A DNA stretch of 64,000 bases from Limnephilus marmoratus (lineage: Eukaryota > Arthropoda > Insecta > Trichoptera > Limnephilidae). Each line of letters opens with the position of its first letter. Position 1 is the first letter of the stretch. The stretch lies in the NCBI GenBank assembly GCA_917880885.1, contig OU862912.1, positions 49,277,117 through 49,341,116 on the forward strand, given 5' to 3'. The notes beneath the pieces are model-generated. The model was not told the origin of the DNA. It ran no database searches and saw only the letters and a list, made by a program, of their open reading frames with translations. Below are positions 34,621 through 45,850 of this stretch, in pieces. Position numbers and translations under genes: made by a program.

Positions 34621-35349
34621 TAAACAAAAAAATCAAACAAATGATGTTTTTATCGATTGTTGGAAAAATCAGGATTACCGCAATGCAAATTTCGTAGTGC
34701 TAGGAGTCACCACGGTTTGAGAGTTTTGATTTCAGATTTATAAGTAATTATAAACAATCTGTCGAATTCACATTTGATAAAACACGAAACAGGGGAAAAA
34801 ATTCAATAAGTATCACAAATCATTGAATATAATCATATTTCGCTCCTCTATTCCGATGGCAAGGTACGGAACATCACGTCACCGTGAAATTATTCATTTT
34901 TAAAATTGAAAATATTTAGAAGAAGTGAAATAACTCGAGATCAGTGTAATTCACGACAACGATGCTATGAAATAAATCAAGGTCGGTCGCAACGAGTGGC
35001 TTTGCCGGCATTGTTCGTAATTTTGCCAAAGTAAAAAAAATGCAAAAAAACGTAGGTAATAATAATCACGGTTCTTTAAAATAACACGGTCTCAATTTTC
35101 AATACATTTCTGTCTAAACTATAGAGCTGCTGTATTTTGATTGAACTAAATACAATCACTTGAATAAATCAGCCGATTTAATTCATTCCTATTATATTGT
35201 TAATATATTTCTACGGTTTGAAGTTATTTATAAAATTTTGAATTCACAAGGTTATTATTTAAAATCTGTAAATACGTGGTGGTTTATAAAACATAAAACA
35301 CCTCCAAAAACATGCTGGTAGAAACTTTAGGTATCGCTATAGTGAACAA
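34621..35349. other. No recognised feature
   Basis: AT-rich DNA without a supported gene or repeat. Confidence 0.35.
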
Positions 35350-35747
35350 CCACGCCGGCGTGGACTAGTGGTAAGACTTTCGACTCACAATCCGATGGTC
35401 GCGGGATCGAATCCCGGCGTGGACCAATAAATTTTATTCGATTAATGTGTATTATTTCACAATTAATTAATTAAAAATAATATACAGTATATTTGCCGCA
35501 CGTTCCAAATTGGAAGATACTCTCAGTATCGCCCTGGTGTAAGACCACCATTCAGAATTGAAACGTTGCTTGAAATGACTTTAGCCGTACTTGGTGACCA
35601 GATCTGAATAGCCAGGTACTTCCCCACCTCCTTCCCCTCTTCACTACCTTCAGCCTCACAACATACCCCAATTGGGGATGCCATAGTCTCACTGGCTCCA
35701 GACGGGAGCAGCTGAGAGTCTTGTACGGTATTCATATAAAAAAAATT
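35350..35747 (+). mobile_element. tRNA-headed SINE, family 1, copy B
   Basis: The best-preserved head: CACGCCGGCGTGGACTAG, TGGTAAGAC, and GGTCGCGGGATCGAATCCC with a full B box. The body passes through TTATTTCACAATTAATT, TATCGCCCTGGTGTAAGACC, TTCAGAATTGAAACG, CAGATCTGAATAGCCAG, CCCCAATTGGGGATGCC and CTGGCTCCAGACGGG, ending in ATAAAAAAAATTG. At ~400 bp it is long for a SINE. Confidence 0.85.
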
Positions 35748-35750
35748 GTA

Positions 35751-35895
35751 GCAATGCCCAACCTTTCACTTCCACATCTTCCCCTCCCCCCACCCTTCAA
35801 CGTCTTAACATACCCCAATTGGGCATTGCACAATCTCACCGACTCACATTGGGATTATTGCACTTTATTCACAAATTTAAAAAAAAAACGTTATA
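35751..35895 (+). repeat. Partial SINE family 1 body directly after copy B
   Basis: ACATACCCCAATTGGGCATT, CACAATCTCACCGACTC and a terminal A run repeat the 3' half of the preceding SINE. It is either a tandem 3' duplication or a second truncated insertion. Confidence 0.6.
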
Positions 35896-35916
35896 GTTAT
35901 GTTCTGCCTGTATTAA

Positions 35917-35985
35917 CCACCCTTTAAGTGATATTTCACAAAAACGACGCTATATAAATTATCCAAGTATAATATTATTATTATA
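35917..35985 (+). repeat. GCGC stem-loop tail repeat, plus copy
   Basis: CACCCTTTAAGTGATATTTC, ACAAAAACGACGCTATATAA, TTATCCAAGTATAATATTAT and ATT units follow the family order. The left GCGC arm is lost. Confidence 0.55.
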
Positions 35986-36355
35986 AGATGACACACACAA
36001 TAGGAATGATGCAATTAGTTGTTAGATGCCAATAAACTTTCAAAATACAATCGTGTTTTATTCCTAAATTAATGATTCAAGGTCTTACCTACTAAAGATT
36101 GCACAATAAAGAATGTTTATTTTTATATTTAAACAGAAAAGTTTATATCTTTTCAGATGTCATTGACGTTTTAGTTTAAATTGCCTCAATTATTCTGTAA
36201 AGCAAAAAACCTGCTTAATATTCATAATATTTATAAAGCGATTTGATTTAATATAAATGTGGGTAGGTTAGGAACATATTTCAATATCCAATCACGATAC
36301 GAGAGGACAGATATATCACACATCTGTGTCACTTGATACAGTTTTTATATATATA
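35986..36355. other. No recognised feature
   Basis: AT-rich spacer between the repeat tail and Helitron 2. Confidence 0.35.
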
Positions 36356-36813
36356 CTAGCTGATCCGGTGAACTTCGTACCGCCTCAGAATCAAAAACTG
36401 TTGTCAACTTATTAGCTGAATTGATCTAAATTGTTTCTCCCTGCGTATCCTTTCCCCTCTCGCGTTCCCTCTCCCTCTCCCCACTCCACTTCTCCCCTTC
36501 CCCCGTCCCGCTAACCCCCATTCCTGAGTTCCTTTCCCCCCCCCCCCCCTCCCCCGGTTCACAGTTCAATATTATACCCCTTACAATATTGCTGCAGTTC
36601 TTTAAAAATAGGAGAATTCGTTCCATACAAAATGTATGGGGAAAATAATTTTCTTCGGAGTGGAACACCCTTTACTTTTAAGGGTATGAAAAATAGATGT
36701 TGGTCGATTCTCAGACCTACCAGATAAGCACACAAAATTTCATCAAAATTGGTCCAGCCATTTCGGAGGGGTATGGTAACAAACACCGTGACACGAGAAT
36801 TTTATATATTAGA
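36356..36813 (-). mobile_element. Non-autonomous Helitron 2
   Basis: On the minus strand it begins TCTAATATATAAAATTCTCG (36813), preceded by A, and ends CGGTACGAAGTTCACCGG, ATCAGCTAG (36356), followed by T. A CGGT/ACCG hairpin lies ten bases before CTAG. Near the 5' end is GGCTGGACCAATTTTGATG, a widespread insect Helitron-associated word. The internal part (36427-36556) is a G/A-rich tract like that in Helitron 1. No transposition protein is encoded. Confidence 0.85.
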
Positions 36814-36875
36814 TGTATATTTATCTGGCAATAATGTTAGGCAATTTAACATATATGTAATTTTAGGTGCAGGTC

Positions 36876-37600
36876 GTCATCATCATAACTCTTGGCTCTA
36901 CAACCCCTGGTGGGTCTTGGCCTCCTCAAGAGTCTTCCTCCACTCATCTCGGTTTTGTGCCAGCTCTCTCCAGTTTAGAAGCTGCAAGGTAGATATATCT
37001 TTGAGGACGTTGTCGCTCCATCTTAACCTTGGTCTTCCCAGGCTCCTTCGCCCTATCGGTCATGAGTTCAGCAGGGACTTTGGTGCTTGATGCTCGGTCA
37101 TTCTCTCCACATGGACCCAGCCACCGAAGTCTTCCCAGTTTTATAAATTTTTTTGACGTTTAGCTCCTTTTTTGACGTTTAACCTCATTGTTGTAACGTC
37201 TGCGCCAAAATCCATTTTCTAAAACCGGTCCGAAGATACGCCTCAAAAATTTCCTTTCAAAAATGTCCAGTACTCGCTCATTCCTCTTAGTTAGTACCCA
37301 AGTCTCAGCTGCGTTTGTGAGTACTGGTCTAATAAGTGTTTTGTACACTAATATCTTGGTATTTCTGGACAGCAGTCTGGGTTTCATTTGGTTTTGTAGG
37401 CGGAAATAACAGCGATTTGCGTTCACTATGCGCTTCAGGATCTCCTCCGTGGAATTATTATCGTTTGTTATCAGGGATCCTAGGTATGTAAATATTGGTT
37501 TCAAAATTGTGGCTTCCACATGAGAGTTGGGGTTTGTTGGGCGCATCCTACGGCCATGGATTTGGTTTTGGTGCAGGTAGTTGCTGTTAAAACTTCTAGA
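36876..37600 (-). mobile_element. RTE-type LINE 3' half with frameshifts
   Basis: On the minus strand the frame 37546-37160 encodes FTYLGSLITNDNNSTEEIL, RLLSRNTKILVYKTLIRPVL and FERKFLRRIFGPVLENGFW, the region after the RT catalytic site. After frameshifts the C-terminus continues (GRLRWLG near 37137, then RWSDNVLKDIST and LEEAKTHQGL ending near 36905). The tail is an ATG trinucleotide run (36880-36893, read on minus as ATGATGATGACG). It is 5'-truncated and broken, so it encodes no working enzyme. It is from a different RTE lineage than the 13.5/14.7-kb copies (ATG tail against TTAG tail). Confidence 0.8.
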
Positions 37601-37719
37601 CTGGTTCTACTCAAGTATTTGATTGGATTGATCGTTTCGTATCTTCCTGAACATCTCCGACTTCTTCTTAGGCCACTTAGCTATCGACGCCAATTAAATG
37701 ATTTTTGTGACCTAACAAG

Positions 37720-38002
37720 AGTCCCAACTGCTCAGGGAGAAGGCAAGAGAAAAGTGGGAAAGTACCTGGCCATTCAAAGCCATATCAAGCTAGGTTTCAA
37801 ATCTGAATGGTGGTCAAACCAGGGCAACTATGAGGGAATCTACCATTCTGGAAAGTGTCGTAAATATACTTCATATTATTTATAATATACTTCAAATTCT
37901 AAAATGGCAAAAATTGATCAAATAAAATTTATTTACGCACACCAGGATTTGAACCCGTGATCTCCAGATTTCTAGTCAATTCCTCGACCACGGAAGCCTG
38001 GT
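37720..38002 (-). mobile_element. tRNA-headed SINE, family 1, diverged copy D
   Basis: On the minus strand the head reads CCAGGCTTCCGTGGTCGAGG, then GATCACGGGTTCAAATCC (B box). The body keeps CAGATTTGAA-like, CCATTCAGATTTGAAACC and TACCTGGCC words in the family order. It is the most diverged headed copy, so probably the oldest. Confidence 0.65.
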
Positions 38003-38825
38003 ATTTTCAAATGAATGGGTTAGAAGTTAACATACTATAGTTAGGAATAAACTATAAAGTTATGCCAAGCCTTTTCGTGTTATTTCAAAGGTCTCGCGTT
38101 TCATGGAAAAATGCCTTAAAGACATTTTTGAAGACATTCCATGAAATTCATGAAATTAATTTTCAAGTGAAAATTGGTGTTTTTCACGATCTCGGAAAAC
38201 GAAAAGAAAACCCTTTTAAATAAATGATTACACCAAAAGCATGGCAGAAAGTACTTACTATTACGTACCACTAATAAATTATGCAAATAATAACCAAATA
38301 AAACACAAAACATGTAATACCTAGTTGACATTGGGTTAAACTTTTGGCATCAAATAAAGTGCTTCAAAAACAGTGAAGGTACCCTTATTGTCTGGTTATT
38401 CGCAATATTGAGCACAAACATCAACATTTTGTAGATATTAGAAACATTTATGCTGGTAGTGATTCTATAAGGATAATACAAATATGCGTGATGACTACGC
38501 TCAAATTAAAACGCAGAACCCTGTCATTCTATTTCTATATATATCTAGTTCTCATTTCTTATGGAAGTATTCACAATAACGTAAAGACCACTTTTTCTAA
38601 AAACTAAGGAGAAAGAAAGCGAAATAAAGTTTCTTTTATTCTGTTGATTGTCCAGCATAAATAATGATCATTTGTTTTTTTGTTCAAGTGTCAGATGTCT
38701 ACTGTAATTCCTTTTACAGGTCTTGGTGTTCATCGGGGCATCTTGATGGTGATCTTCTCGAGTGAAAAACAGGGGAAACTCGCGCTGGATCGATAAACGC
38801 TTAGACTTCGCCGCGCGGTCAAGCA
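38003..38825. other. No recognised gene
   Basis: AT-rich. An inverted set of CATGAAATTCATG / AATTTTCAAG words near 38140-38180 does not form a clear element. Confidence 0.35.
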
Positions 38826-39296
38826 AAAAACCCATCGCGGATTTGTCGCCTTTTATAATTCTGCAATTCAAATGCACAGCAAATTGGAAAACACTTGCAA
38901 TTTCAAAGATTGGAAAAAACATTTCATACGTAATACATGAGGAAAATAAATTCTGCTTCATAAGACTTTTATTTACATAATACAGGTAAGTATCCACGAA
39001 AGGTTTCCCGCAAAAGGTAATTAATTATTAATTATAAATATCGTAGGCAGCTGGTATCACTTATTTCGGAATCGTACATATTATGTAAAAAAATATATAT
39101 ATATATATAATGCATTAATATACCCAATTACAATACTTCAATTTAAATGCAGAGCATATTGGTAAAACATTGCATCTTCAAATATCGAAAAGAATATATT
39201 ATAATGAGGAAATTAAATTCTACTTCTGAAGACTTTTTTCCGCATAATATTAGGTACCTACCCAAAGCCTCCTGCAAAACGTATTAGGGAACGTAC

Positions 39297-40047
39297 CCAT
39301 ACTACGTGACACACTTTTTGCAATTTTTTACCCCCCCCCCCCCCCCGGTGACCACGTGTAGTATATTCCAAGACCCCCCCCCTACAGTTTTCACGTAGTA
39401 TTTCATAAATATGGTTTCGAATCATTTTTTACTAACAATAAATAAAGATTGCATTATTTGGCTTATATTTGACTTTATTAATACGGCGCTTGCTGCGTGA
39501 CAGCAAGAATGCATGCTTTACAAGTGGAAAAAATATTATCAAGATAAAACTTATGGCAAAATATATTGAAACCGGAACGTAATTTATGGAAAAGAAAGTC
39601 TTGTTATTTTTATAAACATTTTTCATCTCAATCATCTTCAACAAACACGTTCCCTGAACTTTTTCACTTATTTGAATGTACGAGGGTGGGTTTTTAAGTT
39701 TGCGGATGGGGTAAGGAATGGAAATAAAATTATTTTTCCTTTTCAACATATTCACCTATTACCCTAATACATTTTTCCGATCTTTAAATTAACTTAAAGG
39801 AGCTTTATAACAGCGCGGAACTCAATTTTCTCCACATTTCATAATTTCTTCCCGATTAATCACTTACCTTCCCATTCCGCGAACTCAAAAACCTCCCCTC
39901 GTAGCTCGAAAAAAAACGCGAGATTTCTAGATTGACTACGTGATAAAAACCTAAGCCCCCCCCGCCCCCCCCCCCGTTGTGACCAAGCGTGGTATTTTGA
40001 TGACCCCCCCCCCCCCTAAACAGGTCACGTAGTTTGGGTACGTTCCC
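39297..40047. mobile_element. MITE with TTA target duplication and C-tracts (PIF/Harbinger-like?)
   Basis: Ends are GGGAACGTACCCATACTACG and, inverted, GGGAACGTACCCAAACTACG. TTA flanks both sides (39294-39296 and 40048-40050). Inside each end are runs of 8-16 C with ACCACGTGTAGTAT-like words. A 3-bp duplication and G-rich ends fit PIF/Harbinger-derived MITEs; no transposase is present. It interrupts the tandem array and itself holds another element. Confidence 0.75.
39681..39901. mobile_element. Small TA-flanked MITE nested inside the 39.3-kb MITE
   Basis: Ends CGAGGGTGGGTTTTTAAGTT and, inverted, CGAGGGGAGGTTTTTGAGTT are flanked by TA (39679-39680, 39902-39903). Length is 221 bp. TIRs continue TTTGCGGAATGGGG-like on both sides. 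The pattern fits a mariner-type MITE. Confidence 0.7.
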
Positions 40048-40320
40048 TTAGTTATGAATATCGTAGACATCTGGAATAATTTTTTTCAGGTTCCCGTGTA
40101 AAAAATGAATATAATTATAATTCTCCTATTCAAATGCAAAGTAAGCTGGAAAAAGCTTGAATCTTCGATTGGAAAGAATATATTATAATTAGGAAAATAA
40201 ATTCTGCTCCATTAGACTTCTTTCTACAAAACAGTAGATTGATACCATCTTAATGCCTCCTACAAAGGGTAATTATCAATTTCGTAGGCATCTGGGATAA
40301 GTTTTTTCATGATCCTATGT

Positions 40321-41980
40321 AAACAATGTATAAAATACATGGTATGAAAATACCTTCATAATAGAATGGTATGACATACCAAGGTTTTCGAATACGTTTT
40401 GCAAACTGCATACTGTGAGGTCTACACGACAATGCTGCGTTGTGCGTAAGGGCAGGTGTAAGCCCATCAATTTTCATTAAAGATGAAAAACAAAAACACC
40501 CCAGCCGGAAAGAACTGCTCGTTAGCAACGAAAACGCTCGGGCTTTGTCGTGTGCCATGCCCAACCCAGACGAGACGAAGAGAGAAAAAGAATTACATGC
40601 CAAGCAACGAAGCAACTAGCAAATAAACTGAGCATCTAAGCAACGAACGAGAAAAGCTAGCAGGAATCAGCCAAGGGTGACGGCCAAGCAACCATAACAT
40701 AAACGCACGCAGACATACAAGCCGAAGTCGACTGTTCAAGTTTAACCACGGAGGACGATAAGAATAATGCAATCTAATGTCAGCGGGCTACCAGTGCTGC
40801 CTGAAGGGTAACATGCTTCAGGCAAATGCAACCAGGGGAGGGAGCGGATACTCCACTGAGAAATCACTCACTTAAAAGGGCATTTCAGGTTCTGCTTGAT
40901 GACTTTATGATATTATTCTACTTGACTCGCATCAGTAATGCTCGGAGCAACTCTGTACCCACGCAGCGTAAAATGTTTGTATCTATTTTTGTGTGATAAC
41001 CTTACAAGAATCCCACCTGCCCAGAGTAGGAATGGAGAGGAATGAAATGGGGGAGAAAAGGAAGTCACGAGAAGGCACAATTTAAAAAACCTGACTATTT
41101 GGGTCAGCTGACGAAACATTTTAGGCAATGTTTGAAATTTGAGTGGCAGTTTTTTCATTGCGGCGACACTGAAACACTCCGGAATTTGGTATGCTCGGGG
41201 AGTTGAAGAATTGATGGGTCGGAGGAAGTAGGGTATATGGTACACTTGACAATTTAATTACTATGCGAATAGCACCACATTAAATGTAAATTATAGAAAT
41301 TATATCGGAAGCAAATTCCATCAGATACGTACTAACAAGAGCGCAAGATATCTAGTAAAAGGATCAAGGTTTAAATAACCATAATATCTAGGGGAAATGT
41401 AGCCACAAAGCACGCCATGGTGGGAACACGTATGTAGCAAATAATGGACGAAGTCACAACAATCGACAGTAATATACTACCAACGTTGGTAATAATACCG
41501 CGTCCCTCGCGTGAGATCATACTTCTCATAGGAAAGGACAGGATATGGTCGTAATTAAATCCATCACATAATTAAAAAGGAAATAGCAGATAGCACCTGA
41601 TATCCAAGTACTTTTAATGATCATGATATTATATGTGGAAAACAATATAAAGTGCACATCATGATTGCATTCCGCAGTCATGATGATCAATGTCATGGCG
41701 CTTGTGAACCTGTCCATGATCATAATATGTGATTAATTTAATAAGCATATTTCCACGCATAAATATAATTGCATAATAGATGCATTTGTGATGTAATCCA
41801 AGTAATTATTAATGACTGTATCCACAGGCCAGTACACCGCGCATAAATAAGTCATTGAACAACAACAAAGGGTAGGATGAGGTGAATCAAAGTTTCACAG
41901 GCAATCTAAATTCGTTCATATGAACTAAATCAATCAAGTCATTAAATAAATGTTCGCATCACAAGTAAAGCATTAACATT
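40321..41980. other. No recognised gene; possible SINE 1 body at ~40990-41130
   Basis: The stretch 40540-40760 is A/G/C-rich with repeated AAGCAAC words and no open frame of note. At 40990-41130 AACCTTACAAGAATCCCACC and GGGTCAGCTGACGAA weakly follow the SINE 1 body in reverse (compare 37715-37790). The remainder is featureless. Confidence 0.35.
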
Positions 41981-42015
41981 AGCTCCACACAGGAGGCCCT
42001 GAGGAAAATAATAAA
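41981..42015 (-). mobile_element. SINE family 2, copy c, segment 1 (interrupted)
   Basis: AGCTCCACACAGGAGGCCCT then GAGGAAAATAAT is the family 3' end in reverse. It stops at a 10-bp direct repeat AAATAATAAA (42006-42015). Confidence 0.75.
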
Positions 42016-42191
42016 CCATTGAAAAAGAAGAAAATAATAATAATCTAAACGAAAATATGTCTATTTCTGTTTTTCTGTGTCTTGTTCTCTTTCATATTTT
42101 CGTTTAGATTATTATTCTTCTTCTATGATATATTACATTGATGGAAATAACCTTCAAAAGTTATAAAAAGAGAGTTTTTCTTATAAAAATT
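42016..42191. mobile_element. 176-bp hairpin insertion in SINE 2 copy c
   Basis: Flanked by AAATAATAAA on both sides (42006-42015 and 42192-42201). It contains an inverted repeat with ~33-nt arms (about 42026-42060 and 42091-42124; core AATCTAAACGAAAATATG). No coding sequence. Family unknown. Confidence 0.6.
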
Positions 42192-42547
42192 AAATAATAA
42201 ATCCACTCAGGGGCCTCAAGGCCTGTGTTATCATCTTTGAGGGTACCGTCTGGAGGATCTTTTGAGGAAAGGAAGGAGAGCAAGTTTTGAGAAGAAAAGA
42301 GGAGTGGAATTTGGGAGTCAGTGTCTCCAGGAGTGACGGACGTACGAATCTAACCCTCCCATTGCGGTGCAAGGTGATGTTCCTAGAGAGTACTGTTGAA
42401 GGGGTCCTTCTACCGCGCTCACCCGGCCTGCTTCGCAGCCGTGGGCGGATGCATCCACCACCAAGACCCGGACTAACCTCACCCAACGAACCCGATCACT
42501 CCTGCTAAGTTACCAAATGTAGTGAACCACTTGGTGTGACCTATGGC
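42192..42547 (-). mobile_element. SINE family 2, copy c, segment 2
   Basis: Continues the copy with CCACTCAGGGGCCTCAAGGC, TGTGTTATCATCTTTGAGGG, CAGGAGTGACGGACGTACG, CCTCACCCAACGAACCCG and GTAGTGAACCACTTGG. Confidence 0.7.
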
Positions 42548-42673
42548 ACGTACATTCTACACATCAACTAGATACCCTTTCTCACCCCCATCCTACCTCC
42601 TCCATATTTTCTTTTAAACATTTTTTTATGTAATTTTTCTCAAGTATCATGTTTCAAATCATATTCACTTATA

Positions 42674-43112
42674 CAGGGTGCGGCAGAGAGGACGGACGGT
42701 TTTAAAAAAATCATAAAATAGTTAATTTTTACTCAAAAACAAATTTATTGATGGAATCAGGTTCGCAAGGAAATAGCATTTGAGACAGTCAAGTGTTGAA
42801 AATCACATCAGGCATGTGGTGGCCAAAATCGTTGATGCAGTGCTGGAGGCGTTCTTGGAAGTTCGCGTAGACTCTCTCCAACATCGCTCTCTCAAGTTGG
42901 GCGATGATGACGATTAGACGATTATGGGGACACCTCAAGGCTAGAGTGTACGAGAACAAGCCCCGAACTCTGGACGAATCGAAGGACGCAATTCGCGTGG
43001 AAGTAAATGCTATTTCCTTGCGAACCTGATTCCATCAATAAATTTGTTTTTGAGTAAAAATTAACTATTTTATGATTTTTTTAAAACCGTGCGTCCTCTC
43101 TGCCACACCCGG
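42674..43112. mobile_element. Foldback Tc1/mariner derivative with ~105-bp TIRs
   Basis: TA flanks both ends (42672-42673, 43113-43114). The TIRs start CAGGGTGCGGCAGAGAGGAC and extend about 105 bp, to the AAATAGCATTT word. Both arms encode the same transposase end in opposite directions: on minus ERAMLERVYANFQERLQHC then HMPDVIFNT and stop; on plus LWGHLKARVYENKPRTLDES. These match the last part of Tc1/mariner transposases (the FLWG-x-x-K-x-x-V-Y block). The catalytic domain is gone, so it cannot move itself. Confidence 0.8.
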
Positions 43113-43185
43113 TACTTATTACTTATTATAATACCCAAGTGGAAACCTTTAAATAGTATCTACAATTAATGTATCTTAGATATTA

Positions 43186-43503
43186 CTAGCAGACCCGGCC
43201 ACACGTTGCTGTGGTTAACGAAACACAACGCCATTACCCAACCTTTATAAAATCCACACCACCCGCTGCCCGGTGCCCGCTGCCTGAATTGAATAGGTAT
43301 TTGAATTTCTCGGCTTTTCTCTACTAATTGAATATTTGATTTTCTCGGCTTTTCTCTACTATAATAAGCATGTTTTGTACATATAAACCTTCCTCTTGAA
43401 TCACTCTATCTATTGGTGAAAACCGCATGAAAATCCGTTGCGTAGTTTAAAAGATCTATGCGCACATACATTTTGAGCGACTTCATTTTATACTATGTAA
43501 TGA
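43186..43503 (-). mobile_element. Non-autonomous Helitron 3, short
   Basis: On minus it starts TCATTACATAGTATAAAATG (43503), preceded by A, and ends CCACAGCAACGTGTGG, CCGGGTCTGCTAG (43186) followed by T. The CCACA/TGTGG hairpin is 9 bases before CTAG. Internal words (CGCAACGGATTTTCATGCGG) are typical of insect Helitron 5' regions. Length 318 bp, non-coding. Confidence 0.8.
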
Positions 43504-45061
43504 TAATGTATTATAAAGTAATTAAAATATTAATGTAAACTGTTGATCTCCCAAATAAAATAATTGAATCTGAAATGAGGAGCTATTCCAAACTTCGTTT
43601 ACGAACAGTTCATTACTATTAGATCATACTTCCATTAGAGACTATGAAAAATCAAGAAATTTAAATCATAAATAAGTCGTCGTACAACTAAGAAAAGTTT
43701 TCAAAGTAGGAAATTATGCAGACAGGAATTGATGCAGGCATTTTGCAAATTTATTGCATTTCATTGTAATTTTCATTACCCATGTTAATTCATAATTCAA
43801 AACAATATGAACCCAAATACCATAAAACAATTGAATTAAATATAATCGTCGGGGTTTCTCATGAATAAAATCGTGAATTTTAATTTATCTACAATTTATT
43901 ATTTACGGGGTATTTAGCGTTTATCCGGAATAAATTTGATTAAACCGTAAAAAATAATAATAATTTACATGCAACTTGTGAGGTACAAGAAAGGGGAACA
44001 TACTATGCACACTGATGGAGAAATAATGTTTAATATGAAAACAGCAGCGAAGTCAATAATTCCCACACTACTCAACGGCTGCGTATAGACTCGGCGTGCG
44101 AAATTTAATAAAGCAAACGTTCAAGATCACAGCGGGTGCAAGGCGCAAGAACATTGTTCTATGGTGGAGAGAAGAAGGCTTGTTGACTGCAAAAGAGGGA
44201 TTGAAGAGTAAAGAGTGATTAACAGTACATAGTGTCTCAGAGTTGGATTCAGATATGGAATCGGTATTCAAGGCTCTCGATCAAACTCGAAACAGTTTTT
44301 GTATTTGATTTTGATCCTGCCCCAGAGGTAAAGGCCCAGTAGTAAGAGTTCAAAAAGAAGAAGGGGGATGTAAATGCGAATGTTAGAGGGAGCGCGATAA
44401 TATTTGAAAAAAAAAACTATAATAATTAAGCGAAAATTGTCAAAATATTTAATAAAATACTACTCGTTTAAAATATTATATAACGATTTTTTCATACCTA
44501 TAACACGTTAACAGAATAAAAAATGTTTTCAATAATTTTCAGAGCATACTTTGCGATTTTTATCTGACGAGGCGATTTCATATAATTGTCACAGGCTCAT
44601 CGTAAAGTCAGGCAGATCAGGATGCGCCTCAGGCACATCATGATCTGCCGCCATTTCACGATGCGGCAGGCATCTGCCTGATTTTAAGATCGACCTACGA
44701 CATAACTACCGTTACGGCTCTACAAATGTATAGATACTAGCTTCAAAAATAGGTTATAGGTATTTTTTTAGGAACTTTAAAACTTAAGATGATCAAGAGA
44801 AATGTGTTATAAATCGGTAGAAATTCGGAATGCTGCGAATGCACTAGTCTGAAGACGTCCATAGCAGGGTGAATCCGCTCCGGTCCCAAATAAATAAGTG
44901 GAACGAAGTAATACACTTTTTTATTTTACGCCTTGAAGGTTTTTACGTGTATTCCTTATTATAAGAAAGATGTTTAGGAGTATAATAATAAATGTATATA
45001 TAGAAGGAACAAATATGTCAAGTAGTAAACAAAATCAGAAAATTAATATATATATATATTT
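43504..45061. other. No recognised gene; small inverted repeat at 44604-44685
   Basis: AAAGTCAGGCAGAT (44604-44617) and ATCTGCCTGATTTT (44672-44685) are complementary, with CTGCCGC/GCGGCAG inside, so the 82-bp segment can fold. The rest is AT-rich with no coding signal. Confidence 0.4.
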
Positions 45062-45850
45062 TTAAGAATTAGAAATTTTCTGTCGATAAAAAATCTATAT
45101 TTAATCTACTATGCCTTAGTTCAATCCACTCTACAATACGCTATTATTAGTTGGGGATCCGCGTATAAATGTAACCTTCTTCCAATAGAAATTGTACAAA
45201 GGACAATTATTAAAATTATATTAAAAAAATCCTTAGACTACCCAACAGAACGCCTGTTTGAAGAATTTCAAGTATCCACATTTAAAGATTTATATATTAA
45301 AAATTCATTGATTCAAATTATAAAGGAAAAAGATAAATATCCATTTTTAAATGAAAACAGAACTCGACTTAAACATGTTTTTCTATGCCCAAAACTAAAT
45401 ACGTCTTTTGCACAGCATCATTATACTTACCAGGGAAGAACTTTTTTCAATCGTCTACCAGAAGAAATCAGAAGCATTAATGATAAAACCCGAATACTGC
45501 TCTCTATCAAGAGACATTTTAAAAATATTCTTAAGAAAAAAAACTACTGTCAATTAATCTTACAAATATCCTTAGTTTTCCATTACATTCTTTCTTTTTT
45601 TAAAAAAATTCACACCATTATCAAATAAATACTGCAGCTCACATATATTTATGTACAATTAATTATTTAAGTACTAACTTATAACTAATAACTAATAGCA
45701 TTTATGTACACTCCCCTTCCATACACAAGCAAATGCTTTAAATGGAAGGGTAGTAAAAAAAAAATACCTGTAAAAAAAACATATATTTGTTGTAAAATTG
45801 TAATTATAATAAATGATTCAATAAATAATTAAAAAAAATATATATATATT
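45062..45850 (+). mobile_element. 5'-truncated Jockey-type LINE 3
   Basis: One uninterrupted frame (45062-45628) encodes LRIRNFLSIKNLYLIYYALV, QSTLQYAIISWGSAYKC, IEIVQRTIIKIIL and near the end YQGRTFFNRLPEEIRS. These are the RT thumb and C-terminal domain of a Jockey-like LINE. The 3' UTR has a hairpin CCCTTCCAT (45714-45722) / ATGGAAGGG (45742-45750) and an A/T-rich tail. The lack of stops suggests a fairly recent insertion. The catalytic domain and ORF1 are missing. Confidence 0.8.

Larger units (their letters stand above)
38826..40320. repeat. Tandem array of ~220-275-bp units, split by a transposon
   Basis: Units share AATTC(A/T)AATGCA(C/G)AGC, TTGGAAA, AGAATATATTATAAT, GAGGAAAATAAATTCTGC, AAGACTTTT and ATCGTAGGCA(G/T)CTGG. 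The anchor AATGC falls at 38871, 39146 and 40133. The second interval is 987 bp, but removing the 751-bp element at 39297-40047 leaves about 236 bp. A partial fourth unit runs from about 40265 to 40320. Confidence 0.7.

Noticed and set aside
35350..35427. Possible functional tRNA gene
   Set aside because: A and B boxes are good, but the sequence continues into the SINE body seen in other copies and the acceptor stem is not convincing.
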